Shown: positions 1 through 8,829 of the stretch, piece after piece | How the letters are laid out: each line of letters opens with the position of its first letter | Position numbering within the stretch: the stretch's first letter is position 1 | Assembly: GCF_012641275.1 (NCBI RefSeq) | Contig: NZ_JABAIA010000005.1 | Span: forward strand, 1-56,097 | Direction of reading: 5' to 3' | DNA from: Chitinophaga varians | GTDB taxonomy: Bacteria > Bacteroidota > Bacteroidia > Chitinophagales > Chitinophagaceae | Length of the DNA stretch: 56,097 nucleotides | Notes under the pieces: generated by a model | The model's database searches: none | What the model was told of the DNA's origin: nothing | The model's input: the letters and a program-made list of their open reading frames with translations, nothing else | Translations under genes and position numbers: made by a program

Positions 1-4
1 ATCT

Positions 5-115
<111 letters not shown>

Positions 116-126
116 TTTATTAAGAA

Positions 127-158
127 AAGCCCTGGTGTTCATACATCAGGGCTTTTTT
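127..158 (+). terminator. Intrinsic terminator of the rRNA operon
   Basis: An 8-bp stem (127-134 with 147-154, AAGCCCTG/CAGGGCTT) is followed by a T run. It lies 12 bases after the 5S gene, as expected for the end of an rRNA transcript. Confidence 0.85.
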
Positions 159-265
159 GTTTTTATATCTTCCTATAGCCTGACTGCCACACCCCCAAAA
201 AATAAACCCACCGAAAACAGCTGTTCCGGTGGGCAATCTATCTACCTAAAGTAAAAATCAAAAGG

Positions 266-1084
266 TTATCTTCTCCTGTCTTTTCTGAAATCATCATACC
301 AGTGCGCAATATTTACTGATACGCCCATGGAAAAAACTACTGGTTGGAAATAGTTGTTCATCCGGTTATACTGCGTATTGTCTTCCGTCAGCGGAACGGC
401 AATCAATAACTGCGACTGGAATTTGACGTACTTGTAGCCTGCTCTTACTGTAAAAGTAGGTTCGTAGAATACCGTGGGTTTATCCGCAATACGTACAAAA
501 TCGCTTTTAGCAGTGGCATCGTTCTCAAATGCCCGGGGGCCCATATAGGTATCATAAAAATTCACACAGGAAAAACGGCTGCTGAAAGCCGCTTCCACAA
601 CGGGATGTACGAAACCGATACTCGGCTGGATGAATATTTTGGAGAACCTGTTGCGTAAACGGTAATCTTCGCGGTTAACGCCTTCCGCATCGGCACCGGA
701 AGCTAACGTTCTGAAGCTTCCGGCCCCACCGCCTGCAAACACGTCAAAGACCATTCTTTTCTTCGGGTCCAGCGGCTTGAAAAAGCCGATAGCGCCTTCT
801 CCCATGCCACCACGGAGATCGCCGTTGATGAACAGGTCGTCAGAAGGATAATTTTCCACTCCGGGATTAACCTGGTACACATAGTGGCCGTTGGCCATGA
901 TCGCGATGTTGTTGGTCAGGGCGAAAGCTGTTTGCAGGTTATAAGGCGTAATACTGGCCTTGAATTCGTTTTTCTCCTTCAGGAGCGGCACGTTGGCAGC
1001 ATTAGGGGCATAAATGTGTTTGCTGCACGAAGTAAGCCCTATGGCCGCGTACAGGCACAGGCCCGCGAGATAACTAGGTTTCAT
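266..1084 (-). CDS. Predicted outer-membrane-associated lipoprotein, function unknown
   Basis: A 272-residue protein with a lipoprotein signal peptide: a hydrophobic stretch ends in LTSC, giving an acylated Cys at about residue 20. The rest is rich in alternating hydrophobic/aromatic strands and ends in Arg residues (DDFRKDRRR), which suggests a small beta-barrel or beta-rich envelope protein. I recognise no catalytic motif. It starts 37 bases downstream of the LacI-family gene on the same strand, so the two may be cotranscribed. The start is supported by the signal peptide beginning at once. Confidence 0.8.
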   Translation of the reverse strand: MKPSYLAGLCLYAAIGLTSCSKHIYAPNAANVPLLKEKNEFKASITPYNLQTAFALTNNIAIMANGHYVYQVNPGVENYPSDDLFINGDLRGGMGEGAIGFFKPLDPKKRMVFDVFAGGGAGSFRTLASGADAEGVNREDYRLRNRFSKIFIQPSIGFVHPVVEAAFSSRFSCVNFYDTYMGPRAFENDATAKSDFVRIADKPTVFYEPTFTVRAGYKYVKFQSQLLIAVPLTEDNTQYNRMNNYFQPVVFSMGVSVNIAHWYDDFRKDRRR

Positions 1085-1121
1085 AAAGTTGCAGGTATTG
1101 TTTGCTAATGATGGTTGCGTA

Positions 1122-2156
1122 TCAGTTCTTTTGGACCATGGTTGATTCCCGCTGGATAAGTTCTACCGGAAAAACAAAGTTTTTGGTGACCTTACTGTTC
1201 TCTTCATGGTTGATTAGTTTCACGATGGTCTCCACTGCCTTTTGACCCATGTTATAGCCCGATTGTTCGATTGTTGTGAGCGAAGGGGAGATAATACGGG
1301 AGGAGAGGTCATTCGAGTATCCTACCACCTTTATTTGCCCGGGAACGGCAATGTTCCGTTTGTTGGCTTCCTGGATAAAAGCTACAGCAGAGCTGTCGTT
1401 GGCAGCAAACAACCCGTCGGGCAGGTTTCCTTTATCAAATAACTCCCTTGCGGCCTGACCAGCGGCATCCATGGTAAGGTTATGGATGTATACCAGTTGT
1501 TCATCATAGGGGATGTTGTATTTGGCAAGCGCTTCTTTGTATCCTGAAAGTCTTTGCTGGTAAAGGTTACAGGTAAGCTGGCCGGAGAAGTGCGCAATCC
1601 TTTTACAGCCCTGTTTGATCAGGTGTTCCGTGGCCAGGAAGCCGCCTTTAAAGTCATCGCCGGTGATGCTGTAGCCTGGAAAGTCTACCGGTACGCGATC
1701 GTAGAATACAAGGGGAATATTGTTTTTTATAAAAGGGCTGAAGTGGTCGAAGTTGGTGGTGAACATGGAAGCTACCGCCAGCAAGCCGTCTACCCTGAGA
1801 GAGTAGAAGGTGTGCGCCAGTTCCTTTTCCATGGCCACTGTTTCATCGGATTGACCGATTACGATACTAAAGCCGTACTTGTGTGCTTCATGCTGGATAC
1901 CGCTGATGGCGGTACTTTGGAAGTACATGGAGGTACGTGGTACGATCAGCCCGATGATGTTGGAGCGTTTTTTACGCAGGCTGGATGCTATCCAGTTGGG
2001 CACATAGCCCATATCCATGGCTGTCGCCTGAATTTTTTCCCGGGTTTCCTCGTTGATCAGCGGATTGTTCTGCAAAGCGCGTGACACCGTGGACGCGGAC
2101 AAATTCAGTTTCTGAGCAATGTCGTATATCGTTATTTTATTGGTACGCTCTTTCAC
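1122..2156 (-). CDS. LacI-family transcriptional regulator
   Basis: A 344-residue one-component sugar-responsive DNA-binding regulator. Residues about 8-30 form the LacI helix-turn-helix (TIYDIAQKLNLSASTVSRAL), followed by the hinge region (GYVPNWIASSLRKKRS). A periplasmic-binding-protein-like effector domain fills the rest, with typical blocks such as VDGLLAVAS, DGLFAANDSSA and SPSLTTIEQ. Length is normal for the family. Its target is not obvious: the neighbouring genes are a lipoprotein and a protease, while AAACGTTT-cored operator-like palindromes lie 11 kb away before the first susC gene. Confidence 0.95.
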   Translation of the reverse strand: MKERTNKITIYDIAQKLNLSASTVSRALQNNPLINEETREKIQATAMDMGYVPNWIASSLRKKRSNIIGLIVPRTSMYFQSTAISGIQHEAHKYGFSIVIGQSDETVAMEKELAHTFYSLRVDGLLAVASMFTTNFDHFSPFIKNNIPLVFYDRVPVDFPGYSITGDDFKGGFLATEHLIKQGCKRIAHFSGQLTCNLYQQRLSGYKEALAKYNIPYDEQLVYIHNLTMDAAGQAARELFDKGNLPDGLFAANDSSAVAFIQEANKRNIAVPGQIKVVGYSNDLSSRIISPSLTTIEQSGYNMGQKAVETIVKLINHEENSKVTKNFVFPVELIQRESTMVQKN

Positions 2157-2247
2157 TTTTGAGGCTGTATTTGTATTAAAGGTAAAGCTATATTAAGCAA
2201 TTTCCGCAATAATATGTACAGCTGCCCGGGGGAGATGCAAAATGAAA

Positions 2248-2276
2248 AATCCCCTTCCGGAAGACGGAAGGGGATT
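2248..2276 (-). terminator. Intrinsic terminator after the metalloprotease gene
   Basis: A 12-bp perfect stem (2248-2259 with 2265-2276, core CCCCTTCCG/CGGAAGGGG) with a 5-base loop. An A run on the + strand just to its left (2245-2249) would be a U run in the leftward transcript. It separates the metalloprotease from the LacI-family gene. Confidence 0.85.
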
Positions 2277-2302
2277 CTGTATTTTTCGTATATACTTATC
2301 CG

Positions 2303-4855
2303 TTATTTAGGGTCCAGCGCTTTGGAAATACGTGCGATGAGGTCCTGATAGTGATTGCGGGTCATCGCATCACCGGAGGCGGCAGCCGCACGGAGGTCAG
2401 TTCTGAGCGAGGAAAGTTGTGCGCGGGCGATACCGGCAGCATCTGAGCGGGACGCGTCAGGAGCGCCAAAACCAGGGATCGGGCTTGGTGCAGCAGGGGC
2501 CAGCATACCCGTCAGGTTGTCAACATAAGTACGTTGCAGGTTGCGGCGATAGTTGTCTACCGCCTGGTGCGCATATACTTCCGTGAAGATGGCTTTCTTC
2601 AGGTCGTTGAGCATTTCCAGTGGCTGGTAGGCAGCAGCGCCCAGGGCGGCTTCGCCTGCGCTCAGTTTATTGAGTGTATTAACAGAGAGCAGTCTGCCGA
2701 GAACCGGCGCCTGTGTGGACATGACCAGTGCTGTACCGTCGCCGCCGATGCGGCTGAGGAGGTCCTGGTTGACCAGCCATTTAGGCGTGGTAAACAGTTG
2801 CTGGGAGAGGAACTGGACCGCTTCTTTCTGCGTGGCTTTTGGAACGTATTCGTATACAGCGCCTTCCTGTTCTACTGTTTTAGGTGTTTCGTAGATACCG
2901 CCCACATTTTTGGTAACATGGCCCATGTAGCGGCCGAACTGGGAAACCACTTCTTTATACAGTTCAGAGAGGTTGGTGTATCCTTCGTTATTGACGCGTG
3001 TCCAGGCGAGGAGGTTAGGCATGATGCGCTGCAGGTTTTTGATACCATAGGTGCTGGCTTTCATGGCATTGTCGCCGAGGTCTTCATTTTGTGAGCGCGG
3101 ATCGTTAGGATTGGATTCGGTACCGAACCAGTATTTTTTATCCTTCAGTTTTTCCACTGTCATTTTATTGAGGACCGGTGTTTCTGCTTCCGGTGTTTTA
3201 GCATCGGGCAGCAACTGATATCCCCATTGGATAGCCCATTTATCGTAATAGTTGATACGTGGGTAAAGATCGGCCCCGGAGATGCCGTCACCTGGTTGCG
3301 CCACGTAGTTGAAGCGGGCGTAGTCCATGATAGAAGCAGCATGGCCGTTCTTTTTCACCCATTCTTTATCGCGTAGTTTTTCCACTGGATAAGTAGAGCT
3401 GGAGCCGAAGTTATGACGGAGGCCGAGAGTGTGGCCTACTTCATGTGAAGAAACGAAGCGGATGAGATCGCCCATCAGTTCATCGCTGAACTGCATGTTG
3501 CGGGCACGAGGGTCGTTAGGGGAAGCCTGTACAAAGTACCAGTTACGCAGCAGGCGCATCACGTTGTGGTACCAGTTGATATGGCTTTCCAGGATTTCGC
3601 CGGAGCGGGGATCGTGAATATGGGGGCCGCTGGCGTTGGGCACTTCAGACGGTTTGTATACGATGGCGGAGAAGCGGGCATCCTCGATGGACCAGGTGGA
3701 GTCTTCCGCTTTGGTGGGGGCCATTTTAGCGATGATGGCATTTTTGAAGCCAGCTTCCTCGAAGGCGGACTGCCAGTCATTGACACCCATGATAAGATAT
3801 TTACGCCATTTGGCCGGAGTAGCCGGATCAATATAGAACACGATAGGTTTCTGTGGTTCCACGAGTTCACCGCGTTTATATTTTTCCATGTCTTCCGGTT
3901 TGGGTTCGAGGCGCCAGCGGGTGATCATCTGGAGTCTTTTCACGCCTTGCGGATCGGCGTCGAAGTCTGTCACACCGGTGGTGAAGAAGCCTACACGGGG
4001 ATCGAAGTAGCGTGGTTTCATGGGAACGGCGGGGAGCAGGACCATGGAGCTGTTGAGCTCAACAGTAGCGAAGCCTCCCGGAGCGGGCGGCATACCAGGG
4101 GCAGCCGGGCCTCCCATGCGGGAATATGTTTTAACGGTTTTGATTTCAGTGTTCATGGGATAGGACCTTACATCGGAGATGTAGGATTTATCCGGTTGAG
4201 CGCCACCGAGCTTCAGCATGCTTTTTATCATGCCGTCGAAGAAGAGGATATCGTTATCGCCGGCGATATATTCCGTGAGATCGATTACGCTGCCGTGGCC
4301 TGATTTAGAGAATGCTTTGATATCAAAAGCTGCTACGATAGGCTGGAGGTTGGAGTTCATCACAGCGGTGAACATGGGCTGTGTAGAGTCTTTTGATACT
4401 TCCGAGTAGGAGATATTTTTAAGGAAGATGCGGTTGTTAGGTCCTTTTTCGAAGCGGATCACGTTTTCGCCGATGATGTCTCCGGAGAAGCCCATCATTT
4501 GCGCGCGCAGGCCTGCGGCGGATTTGGAGATCCTGTTGACTACGAGTACGTCTCTGCCGAGGAGGGAGTCGGCTATTTCGAAGAAGTAGCGGTCATCCTG
4601 TTTGTACACATTGAACAGTCCGGAATCTGCAGTGGCTTTATCGTTGATAACTTCCGCGAAGGGTTTGACAGCGGGTTTGGGGCCCGGTTTGATCATGGGA
4701 GGTTTGGCGGTAGTGTCTTTAGCCGGGGCGGTAGTAGTTGGCGGTGTGGCGTTTTTCTTTTTCCGCTGGGCCGCAGCGGGGGTAGAAACGGATGTGCTGA
4801 GGCAGGCGATACCGGCCGCTGCGAGCATCAGTTTCAGGTGGCGTGGTTTGTACAT
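2303..4855 (-). CDS. Secreted zinc-dependent metalloprotease (DUF5117/DUF5118/DUF4953 type)
   Basis: An 850-residue exported protein with an N-terminal signal peptide followed by a low-complexity Lys/Pro/Thr linker (residues about 25-65). The catalytic zinc site is HEVGHTLGLRH with the first His at residue 471 and Glu472 as the general base, i.e. the HExxHxxGxxH signature of metzincin-like proteases. The long N-terminal region and C-terminal region match the architecture of the large Bacteroidota proteases annotated with DUF5118, DUF5117 and DUF4953; this assignment is from memory of the family. Substrate is unknown. It stands alone between its own terminator and a long intergenic region. Confidence 0.92.
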   Translation of the reverse strand: MYKPRHLKLMLAAAGIACLSTSVSTPAAAQRKKKNATPPTTTAPAKDTTAKPPMIKPGPKPAVKPFAEVINDKATADSGLFNVYKQDDRYFFEIADSLLGRDVLVVNRISKSAAGLRAQMMGFSGDIIGENVIRFEKGPNNRIFLKNISYSEVSKDSTQPMFTAVMNSNLQPIVAAFDIKAFSKSGHGSVIDLTEYIAGDNDILFFDGMIKSMLKLGGAQPDKSYISDVRSYPMNTEIKTVKTYSRMGGPAAPGMPPAPGGFATVELNSSMVLLPAVPMKPRYFDPRVGFFTTGVTDFDADPQGVKRLQMITRWRLEPKPEDMEKYKRGELVEPQKPIVFYIDPATPAKWRKYLIMGVNDWQSAFEEAGFKNAIIAKMAPTKAEDSTWSIEDARFSAIVYKPSEVPNASGPHIHDPRSGEILESHINWYHNVMRLLRNWYFVQASPNDPRARNMQFSDELMGDLIRFVSSHEVGHTLGLRHNFGSSSTYPVEKLRDKEWVKKNGHAASIMDYARFNYVAQPGDGISGADLYPRINYYDKWAIQWGYQLLPDAKTPEAETPVLNKMTVEKLKDKKYWFGTESNPNDPRSQNEDLGDNAMKASTYGIKNLQRIMPNLLAWTRVNNEGYTNLSELYKEVVSQFGRYMGHVTKNVGGIYETPKTVEQEGAVYEYVPKATQKEAVQFLSQQLFTTPKWLVNQDLLSRIGGDGTALVMSTQAPVLGRLLSVNTLNKLSAGEAALGAAAYQPLEMLNDLKKAIFTEVYAHQAVDNYRRNLQRTYVDNLTGMLAPAAPSPIPGFGAPDASRSDAAGIARAQLSSLRTDLRAAAASGDAMTRNHYQDLIARISKALDPK

Positions 4856-5459
4856 TTGATTGATTGGTTTTTGTGTAACGTTCGTTTTTTTTTAAATGGG
4901 ATTGCAATTACGTACATAAAGTATTAACTTATGAGGAAAATCCATAAGCGTGTGAAAGGGCGTAGGAATGGAAAAAAGGCGGGTTAAAGGCGGTGATGGA
5001 AGTTAGCACAGTAGTTGCCATACCAACTTTTTTATGTAATCATTTATTGTTATAGCATATAATATTTTTATATAGCAATAAAAGGGGAGGATAGAAGCGA
5101 TGTCGCTACAGTGTTGAATTTGAAGAGGGGATAGGGGAAAAAGTGTGCAGGCGGGTAAGCTAAAACCAATTAGCGGTGTCTCAAAGTGTTGACTGGCGCG
5201 GGAATAAATATGTTCTCAGATTTGTAAGATTTCTGTTGGAACATTTGAATTTTTTCTTAAATTGTGCGTCCAACTTTGAAAAAAATTAAACGCTTTCAAA
5301 TTTTTGGGACAGTAACAAATTAGAGGACTGCATATTATTGGTTATTTGCTGATGTAAGTGTTTGCTCAAAACAAAAAACAAGTGGTTGAAAAGCCCTGTG
5401 GTAGGGCTTTTGTGGTGTAAGGTTAATTTTTGTGGGTTTTTTTGGGCTGCACTTGTTTT
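4856..5459. other. Intergenic region with no supported protein gene
   Basis: This is the divergent gap between the protease and the TonB operon. It is AT-rich and I see no convincing coding frame. It holds a terminator-like hairpin at 5389-5411 and the upstream flank of the exbB promoter. A possible short transcript between about 5285 and 5415 is discussed in the findings. Confidence 0.6.
5389..5411 (+). terminator. Orphan terminator-like hairpin upstream of exbB
   Basis: A 9-bp perfect stem (AAAAGCCCT 5389-5397 with AGGGCTTTT 5403-5411) and a 5-base loop. It lies before, not after, the main exbB promoter, and no rightward protein gene precedes it. It either ends an unannotated small RNA or shields the exbB operon from read-through. 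Confidence 0.5.
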
Positions 5460-5482
5460 TTTGGGCCAACCTTATAACTTTG
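5453..5482 (+). promoter_or_regulatory. Bacteroidota-type promoter of the exbB-exbD-exbD-tonB operon
   Basis: The -7 element TAACTTTG (5475-5482) fits TAnnTTTG exactly. A TTG at 5453-5455 sits 19 bases upstream, the usual spacing for the -33 element. The expected start is near 5489, giving a 5' leader of about 120 bases before exbB. Confidence 0.7.
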
Positions 5483-5493
5483 CGAATCGCTCA

Positions 5494-5517
5494 TTAAAGA
5501 GTAAATTAAAGAGTAAA
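5494..5517 (+). repeat. Tandem 12-base direct repeat in the exbB leader
   Basis: Two exact copies of TTAAAGAGTAAA are placed head to tail (5494-5505, 5506-5517) just after the predicted transcription start. They lie in the untranslated leader. Role unknown. Confidence 0.9.
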
Positions 5518-5610
5518 TTGAGTGCTGGGAAGCATTCCACAATGAGAAATTGTAAATCGTAACTTCTAACAAACAATAGTTTAATTTTTAACACTAAAAT
5601 TTCAATCAAC

Positions 5611-6465
5611 ATGGCTGAGACTAAAACAACTGTGACTGCAGCTACAGCTAAGGCTTCTTCTCATCAACCTAAAAAGTCGTCCAACCTGTTCGCGGCGTTG
5701 GCTGTGCCTATCTGTTTAGTGATAGGATTTCTGTTTTTCTTTTTTGTATTAGGTAATCCAGCCAACTTCCAAGGTAATAACCCAGATGGTCACCCAATTG
5801 ATTCTGGTATTGGCAAGTGGTTTGGCACCGTTTACAAAGGTGGATATGTGGTACCTATCCTGATCTCTGTATTGCTCGTTTGTCTGACTTTCGTAATTGA
5901 GCGTTTCCTGTACCTGTCTAAAGCTAAAGGTAAATTCAGCGGTTCTGAGCTGGTACGTAAAGTACAATATCACCTGGCTAACAAAAATGTTGACGCAGCT
6001 TTAGCTGAGTGTGACAAACAAAAAGGTTCCGTTGGTAACGTACTGAAAGCTGGTCTGAAAAAGTACAAAGAAATGATGACCAACTCTGAGTTGGACACAG
6101 ATCAGAAAATCCTGACCATTAAAAACGAAGTTGAAGAAACTACCGCTCTGGAACTGCCAATGATGGAAAAGAACCTGGTGTTCCTGTCTACCATTGCTTC
6201 CGTAGCAACCCTGCTGGGTCTGTTCGGTACAGTATTGGGTATGATCAAAGCGTTCTCTGCGATGTCTTCCGGTGGTGCACCAGACTCTGCACAGCTGGCG
6301 TTAGGTATCTCCGAGGCGTTGATCAACACCGCTCTGGGTATCGGTACTTCCGCTATCGCGATCATCATGTATAACTACTTTACTACCAACATCGATGGCA
6401 TCACTTATGCTATTGACGAGTCCGGCTTTACTTTAACACAGAGCTTTGCTGCCAACCACAAATAA
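5611..6465 (+). CDS. exbB: ExbB/TolQ-family proton channel subunit
   Basis: A 284-residue inner-membrane protein of the MotA/TolQ/ExbB family. With ExbD it conducts protons to energise TonB and so drives uptake through TonB-dependent receptors such as the two SusC proteins here. Four hydrophobic segments are visible: about 26-48, 78-102, 185-206 and 232-256; the first is an N-terminal extension usual in Bacteroidota. The conserved region before the third helix (ALELPMMEKNLVFLSTIASVATLLGLFGTV) is split by the characteristic GLFGTVLGM motif. It is first in a four-gene operon with close spacing (58, 65 and 52 bases). Confidence 0.95.
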   Translation: MAETKTTVTAATAKASSHQPKKSSNLFAALAVPICLVIGFLFFFFVLGNPANFQGNNPDGHPIDSGIGKWFGTVYKGGYVVPILISVLLVCLTFVIERFLYLSKAKGKFSGSELVRKVQYHLANKNVDAALAECDKQKGSVGNVLKAGLKKYKEMMTNSELDTDQKILTIKNEVEETTALELPMMEKNLVFLSTIASVATLLGLFGTVLGMIKAFSAMSSGGAPDSAQLALGISEALINTALGIGTSAIAIIMYNYFTTNIDGITYAIDESGFTLTQSFAANHK

Positions 6466-6523
6466 TTTTGTGGAATTTAAGCGGTTTTGAATCTAATTAA
6501 AGTAAACCATAAAAAAAGTAAAG

Positions 6524-7186
6524 ATGCCTAAAGTTAAAATGCCCAGGAAAAGCACGGCTATTGACATGACAGCAATGTGTGATGTGGCTTTTCTGCTCTT
6601 AACTTTCTTTATGCTGGCAACGAAGTTCAAACCGGACGAACCGGTAACGGTAGTTACCCCGTCTTCTATCAACACTACTCTTTTACCTGATTCTGATGTG
6701 TTATTATTCACAGTAGATAAGGACGGCAGGGTGTTTTTCAGCATGGACGGCCAGCCCAAAAGAAAAAAAATGATCGAGGACCTGAACTCACAGTTCAAGC
6801 TTGGTCTGTCTGACAAAGAAATGAAAAGCTTTGTCACCGGCGCCAGCGTTGGTACTCCGCTCAAAGACCTGAAAAATTACCTGTCTCTTTCTGAAGACGA
6901 GCGTAAGAAACAAGGTCTGGATAAGGGAATCCCTACTGATTCCGCTAACAATGAATTAAAGACCTGGATTGAGTACGGCATGGCTGCGCAGGAAGGTAGC
7001 ATCAACAAGGTGAAATACTGTATCAAAGCAGACAACGCCACTCCTTATCCCAAGATCAAGGAAATTCTGGAAACGTTCAAACAGAAACATATCCAGAAGC
7101 TCAACCTGGTAACAAATCTGAAAGCAGCCCCTCAAGGTACTGCCGCATGGCAGGAAGAGCAGGCTGGCGGTAAGAAGAAAGAGTAG
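6524..7186 (+). CDS. exbD: ExbD-family biopolymer transport protein (first copy)
   Basis: A 220-residue single-pass protein. The N-terminal membrane helix carries the essential proton-path aspartate (CDVAFLLLTFFML, Asp20), followed by a periplasmic domain. It is longer than the E. coli protein (about 141 residues) because of an inserted region (about 90-150), a feature I recall in Bacteroidota homologues. It partners ExbB. Two different exbD genes in a row are common in this phylum, where they may form a heteromeric complex; that last point is inference. Confidence 0.93.
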   Translation: MPKVKMPRKSTAIDMTAMCDVAFLLLTFFMLATKFKPDEPVTVVTPSSINTTLLPDSDVLLFTVDKDGRVFFSMDGQPKRKKMIEDLNSQFKLGLSDKEMKSFVTGASVGTPLKDLKNYLSLSEDERKKQGLDKGIPTDSANNELKTWIEYGMAAQEGSINKVKYCIKADNATPYPKIKEILETFKQKHIQKLNLVTNLKAAPQGTAAWQEEQAGGKKKE

Positions 7187-7251
7187 TAAACGGTAGCAAT
7201 AACTTCCTGGCCTGGAAGGCTACTGATTTAAAAACGAAAAAAAGAGCTACT

Positions 7252-7839
7252 ATGGCAGAAATGGATACCAGCAGTAGTGGTGGTGGGAAGAAACACGGTG
7301 GAACGAAATCGAAGAAACAATCTACACGCGTAGACATGACTCCGATGGTGGACCTGGGTTTTCTTCTGATTACCTTCTTCATGCTTACCACTACAATGAG
7401 CAAGCCCAAAACCATGGACTTGATCATGCCAAAAGATACCAAGGATGAGAAAGAGCAGAACAAAGTAAAAGAAAGTACTGCGCTGACCATCCTGTTGGGA
7501 AAAGATAACAGAGTATACTATTACGAAGGTTTGGCACAAGACCCGAATGCATCAGCAAATCCGGAATTCTTCAAAGCAAGTTCCTTTGCCAACAAAGGAG
7601 GTATCCGCGATGAGATCATCAAGAAAAGGGATGAAGTGTCCAAAATGAGGAATGCAAAAGGAGAACCAGAAGATGTGGTTGTCATCATCAAAGCTGACGA
7701 CGACGCAACTTACGCCAACTTCGTGGACATTCTGGACGAGATGGCCATCAACCGCATACAGCGTTATGCGACTGTTGACATCAGCGACCAGGACAAAACA
7801 TGGATCAAGCAGACAGAAGCTGCTAACGGTGTTAAATAG
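7252..7839 (+). CDS. exbD: ExbD-family biopolymer transport protein (second copy)
   Basis: A 195-residue protein with a Gly/Lys/Ser-rich N-terminal cytoplasmic tail and a membrane helix carrying Asp34 (MTPMVDLGFLLITFFML). A periplasmic domain ends in the ExbD-type block (VVIIKADDDATYANFVDILDEM). It is clearly diverged from the first copy and keeps the key Asp, so both should be functional. It sits between the first exbD and tonB in the same operon. Confidence 0.93.
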   Translation: MAEMDTSSSGGGKKHGGTKSKKQSTRVDMTPMVDLGFLLITFFMLTTTMSKPKTMDLIMPKDTKDEKEQNKVKESTALTILLGKDNRVYYYEGLAQDPNASANPEFFKASSFANKGGIRDEIIKKRDEVSKMRNAKGEPEDVVVIIKADDDATYANFVDILDEMAINRIQRYATVDISDQDKTWIKQTEAANGVK

Positions 7840-7891
7840 CTTTTGTGGAATTAATCAAATTTTTGCATCCATATAAAAATTACAATTAACA

Positions 7892-8728
7892 ATGGATTCA
7901 GCTAAAGTCTTAAAGTCCGATTTTCTTGATATCCTGTTTGAAGGCAGGAACAAGGATTATGGGGCTTATGATCTGAGGAGAAAGTATAACGCGCGGGTGC
8001 GGAATGCCATTCTGGGTACCGTGTCTTTGTTCGTCGTGTTCTTCCTGGCTTATATCATCACCAACTACGTAAAAGCTTCTGAAGGTGACAACAACAAGAA
8101 GCCGGTGATCCAGGAGATCAAGATGGAAGACGTGAAACTTCCGGATGATCCGAAAACGCCGCCACCGCCTCCTCCGCCGCCGGCACCACCGCCGCCGGTT
8201 AAACCTTCAGTGCAGTTCACTCCTCCGGTGATCAAGAAAGATAACGAAGTACCACCGGACGAAGAACCGCCAAAACAGGCAGATATTAAAGAAAAATCCA
8301 TCAGCACTAAAACTGTGGAAGGTGACCCGAACGGTATCGATGCGGGCCTGCTGGAAGACAGTAAAGGTACTGGTGTGGTAGAAGCGCCACCTGCTCCTGC
8401 AAAAGAAGAGATCTTCACTTTCGTAGAGCAGCCTCCTACCTTCCCGGGTGGTGAGGACGCACTGGCCAAATACCTGAGCAAAAACATCCGTTACCCACGC
8501 GTTGCGCAGGAAAACGGCATCTCCGGTACTGTATTCGTACAGTTCGTAGTTGACTCAGAAGGTAACATCAAAGATGTGAAAACAGTAGGCGCTGCAAAAG
8601 GTGGCGGTCTGGAAGAAGAAGCTGTCCGCGTGGTAAGAACCATGCCTAAATGGAAAGCTGGTAAGCAAAACGGCCGCCAGGTTTCTGTACAGTTCAACCT
8701 CCCGATCCGCTTTACACTGCAAGAGTAG
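7892..8728 (+). CDS. tonB: TonB energy-transducing protein
   Basis: A 278-residue inner-membrane protein that spans the periplasm and couples ExbB/ExbD to outer-membrane receptors. It has a cytoplasmic N-terminus with the DILFEGRNKDYGAYDLRR block typical of Bacteroidota TonB and one membrane helix at about 39-60. A proline-rich spacer follows at about 88-112, and a C-terminal TonB domain from about 195 (FPGGEDALAKYL, YP..A.ENGI.G.V.V.FVV). A strong terminator follows 21 bases later. Confidence 0.95.
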   Translation: MDSAKVLKSDFLDILFEGRNKDYGAYDLRRKYNARVRNAILGTVSLFVVFFLAYIITNYVKASEGDNNKKPVIQEIKMEDVKLPDDPKTPPPPPPPPAPPPPVKPSVQFTPPVIKKDNEVPPDEEPPKQADIKEKSISTKTVEGDPNGIDAGLLEDSKGTGVVEAPPAPAKEEIFTFVEQPPTFPGGEDALAKYLSKNIRYPRVAQENGISGTVFVQFVVDSEGNIKDVKTVGAAKGGGLEEEAVRVVRTMPKWKAGKQNGRQVSVQFNLPIRFTLQE

Positions 8729-8749
8729 TACTGCTTCGAGATATTACAC

Positions 8750-8786
8750 AAAAGCCCCGTTTCAAGCTACTTGAAACGGGGCTTTT
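8750..8786 (+). terminator. Very strong intrinsic terminator after tonB
   Basis: A 17-bp perfect stem (8750-8766 with 8770-8786) with a 3-base CTA loop. A/T tracts at both feet make it able to act in both directions. Confidence 0.95.
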
Positions 8787-8803
8787 GATTTTTAGTACCT
8801 TTG
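8771..8803 (+). promoter_or_regulatory. Candidate mnmE promoter nested in the tonB terminator
   Basis: TACCTTTG at 8796-8803 matches TAnnTTTG exactly. A TTG at 8771-8773, inside the right arm of the terminator, could serve as the -33 element with a rather long 22-base spacer. The start would be near 8810, about 20 bases before the mnmE ATG. Confidence 0.5.
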
Positions 8804-8829
8804 CCTTTCGTAAAAAAACTCGTACCGGT

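Noticed and set aside
3566..4303. 245-codon plus-strand open frame
   Set aside because: It is opposite the metalloprotease and carries no recognisable domain.
5362..5562. 66-codon frame before exbB
   Set aside because: It spans the terminator-like hairpin, the promoter and the tandem repeat, which explain the sequence better than a protein.
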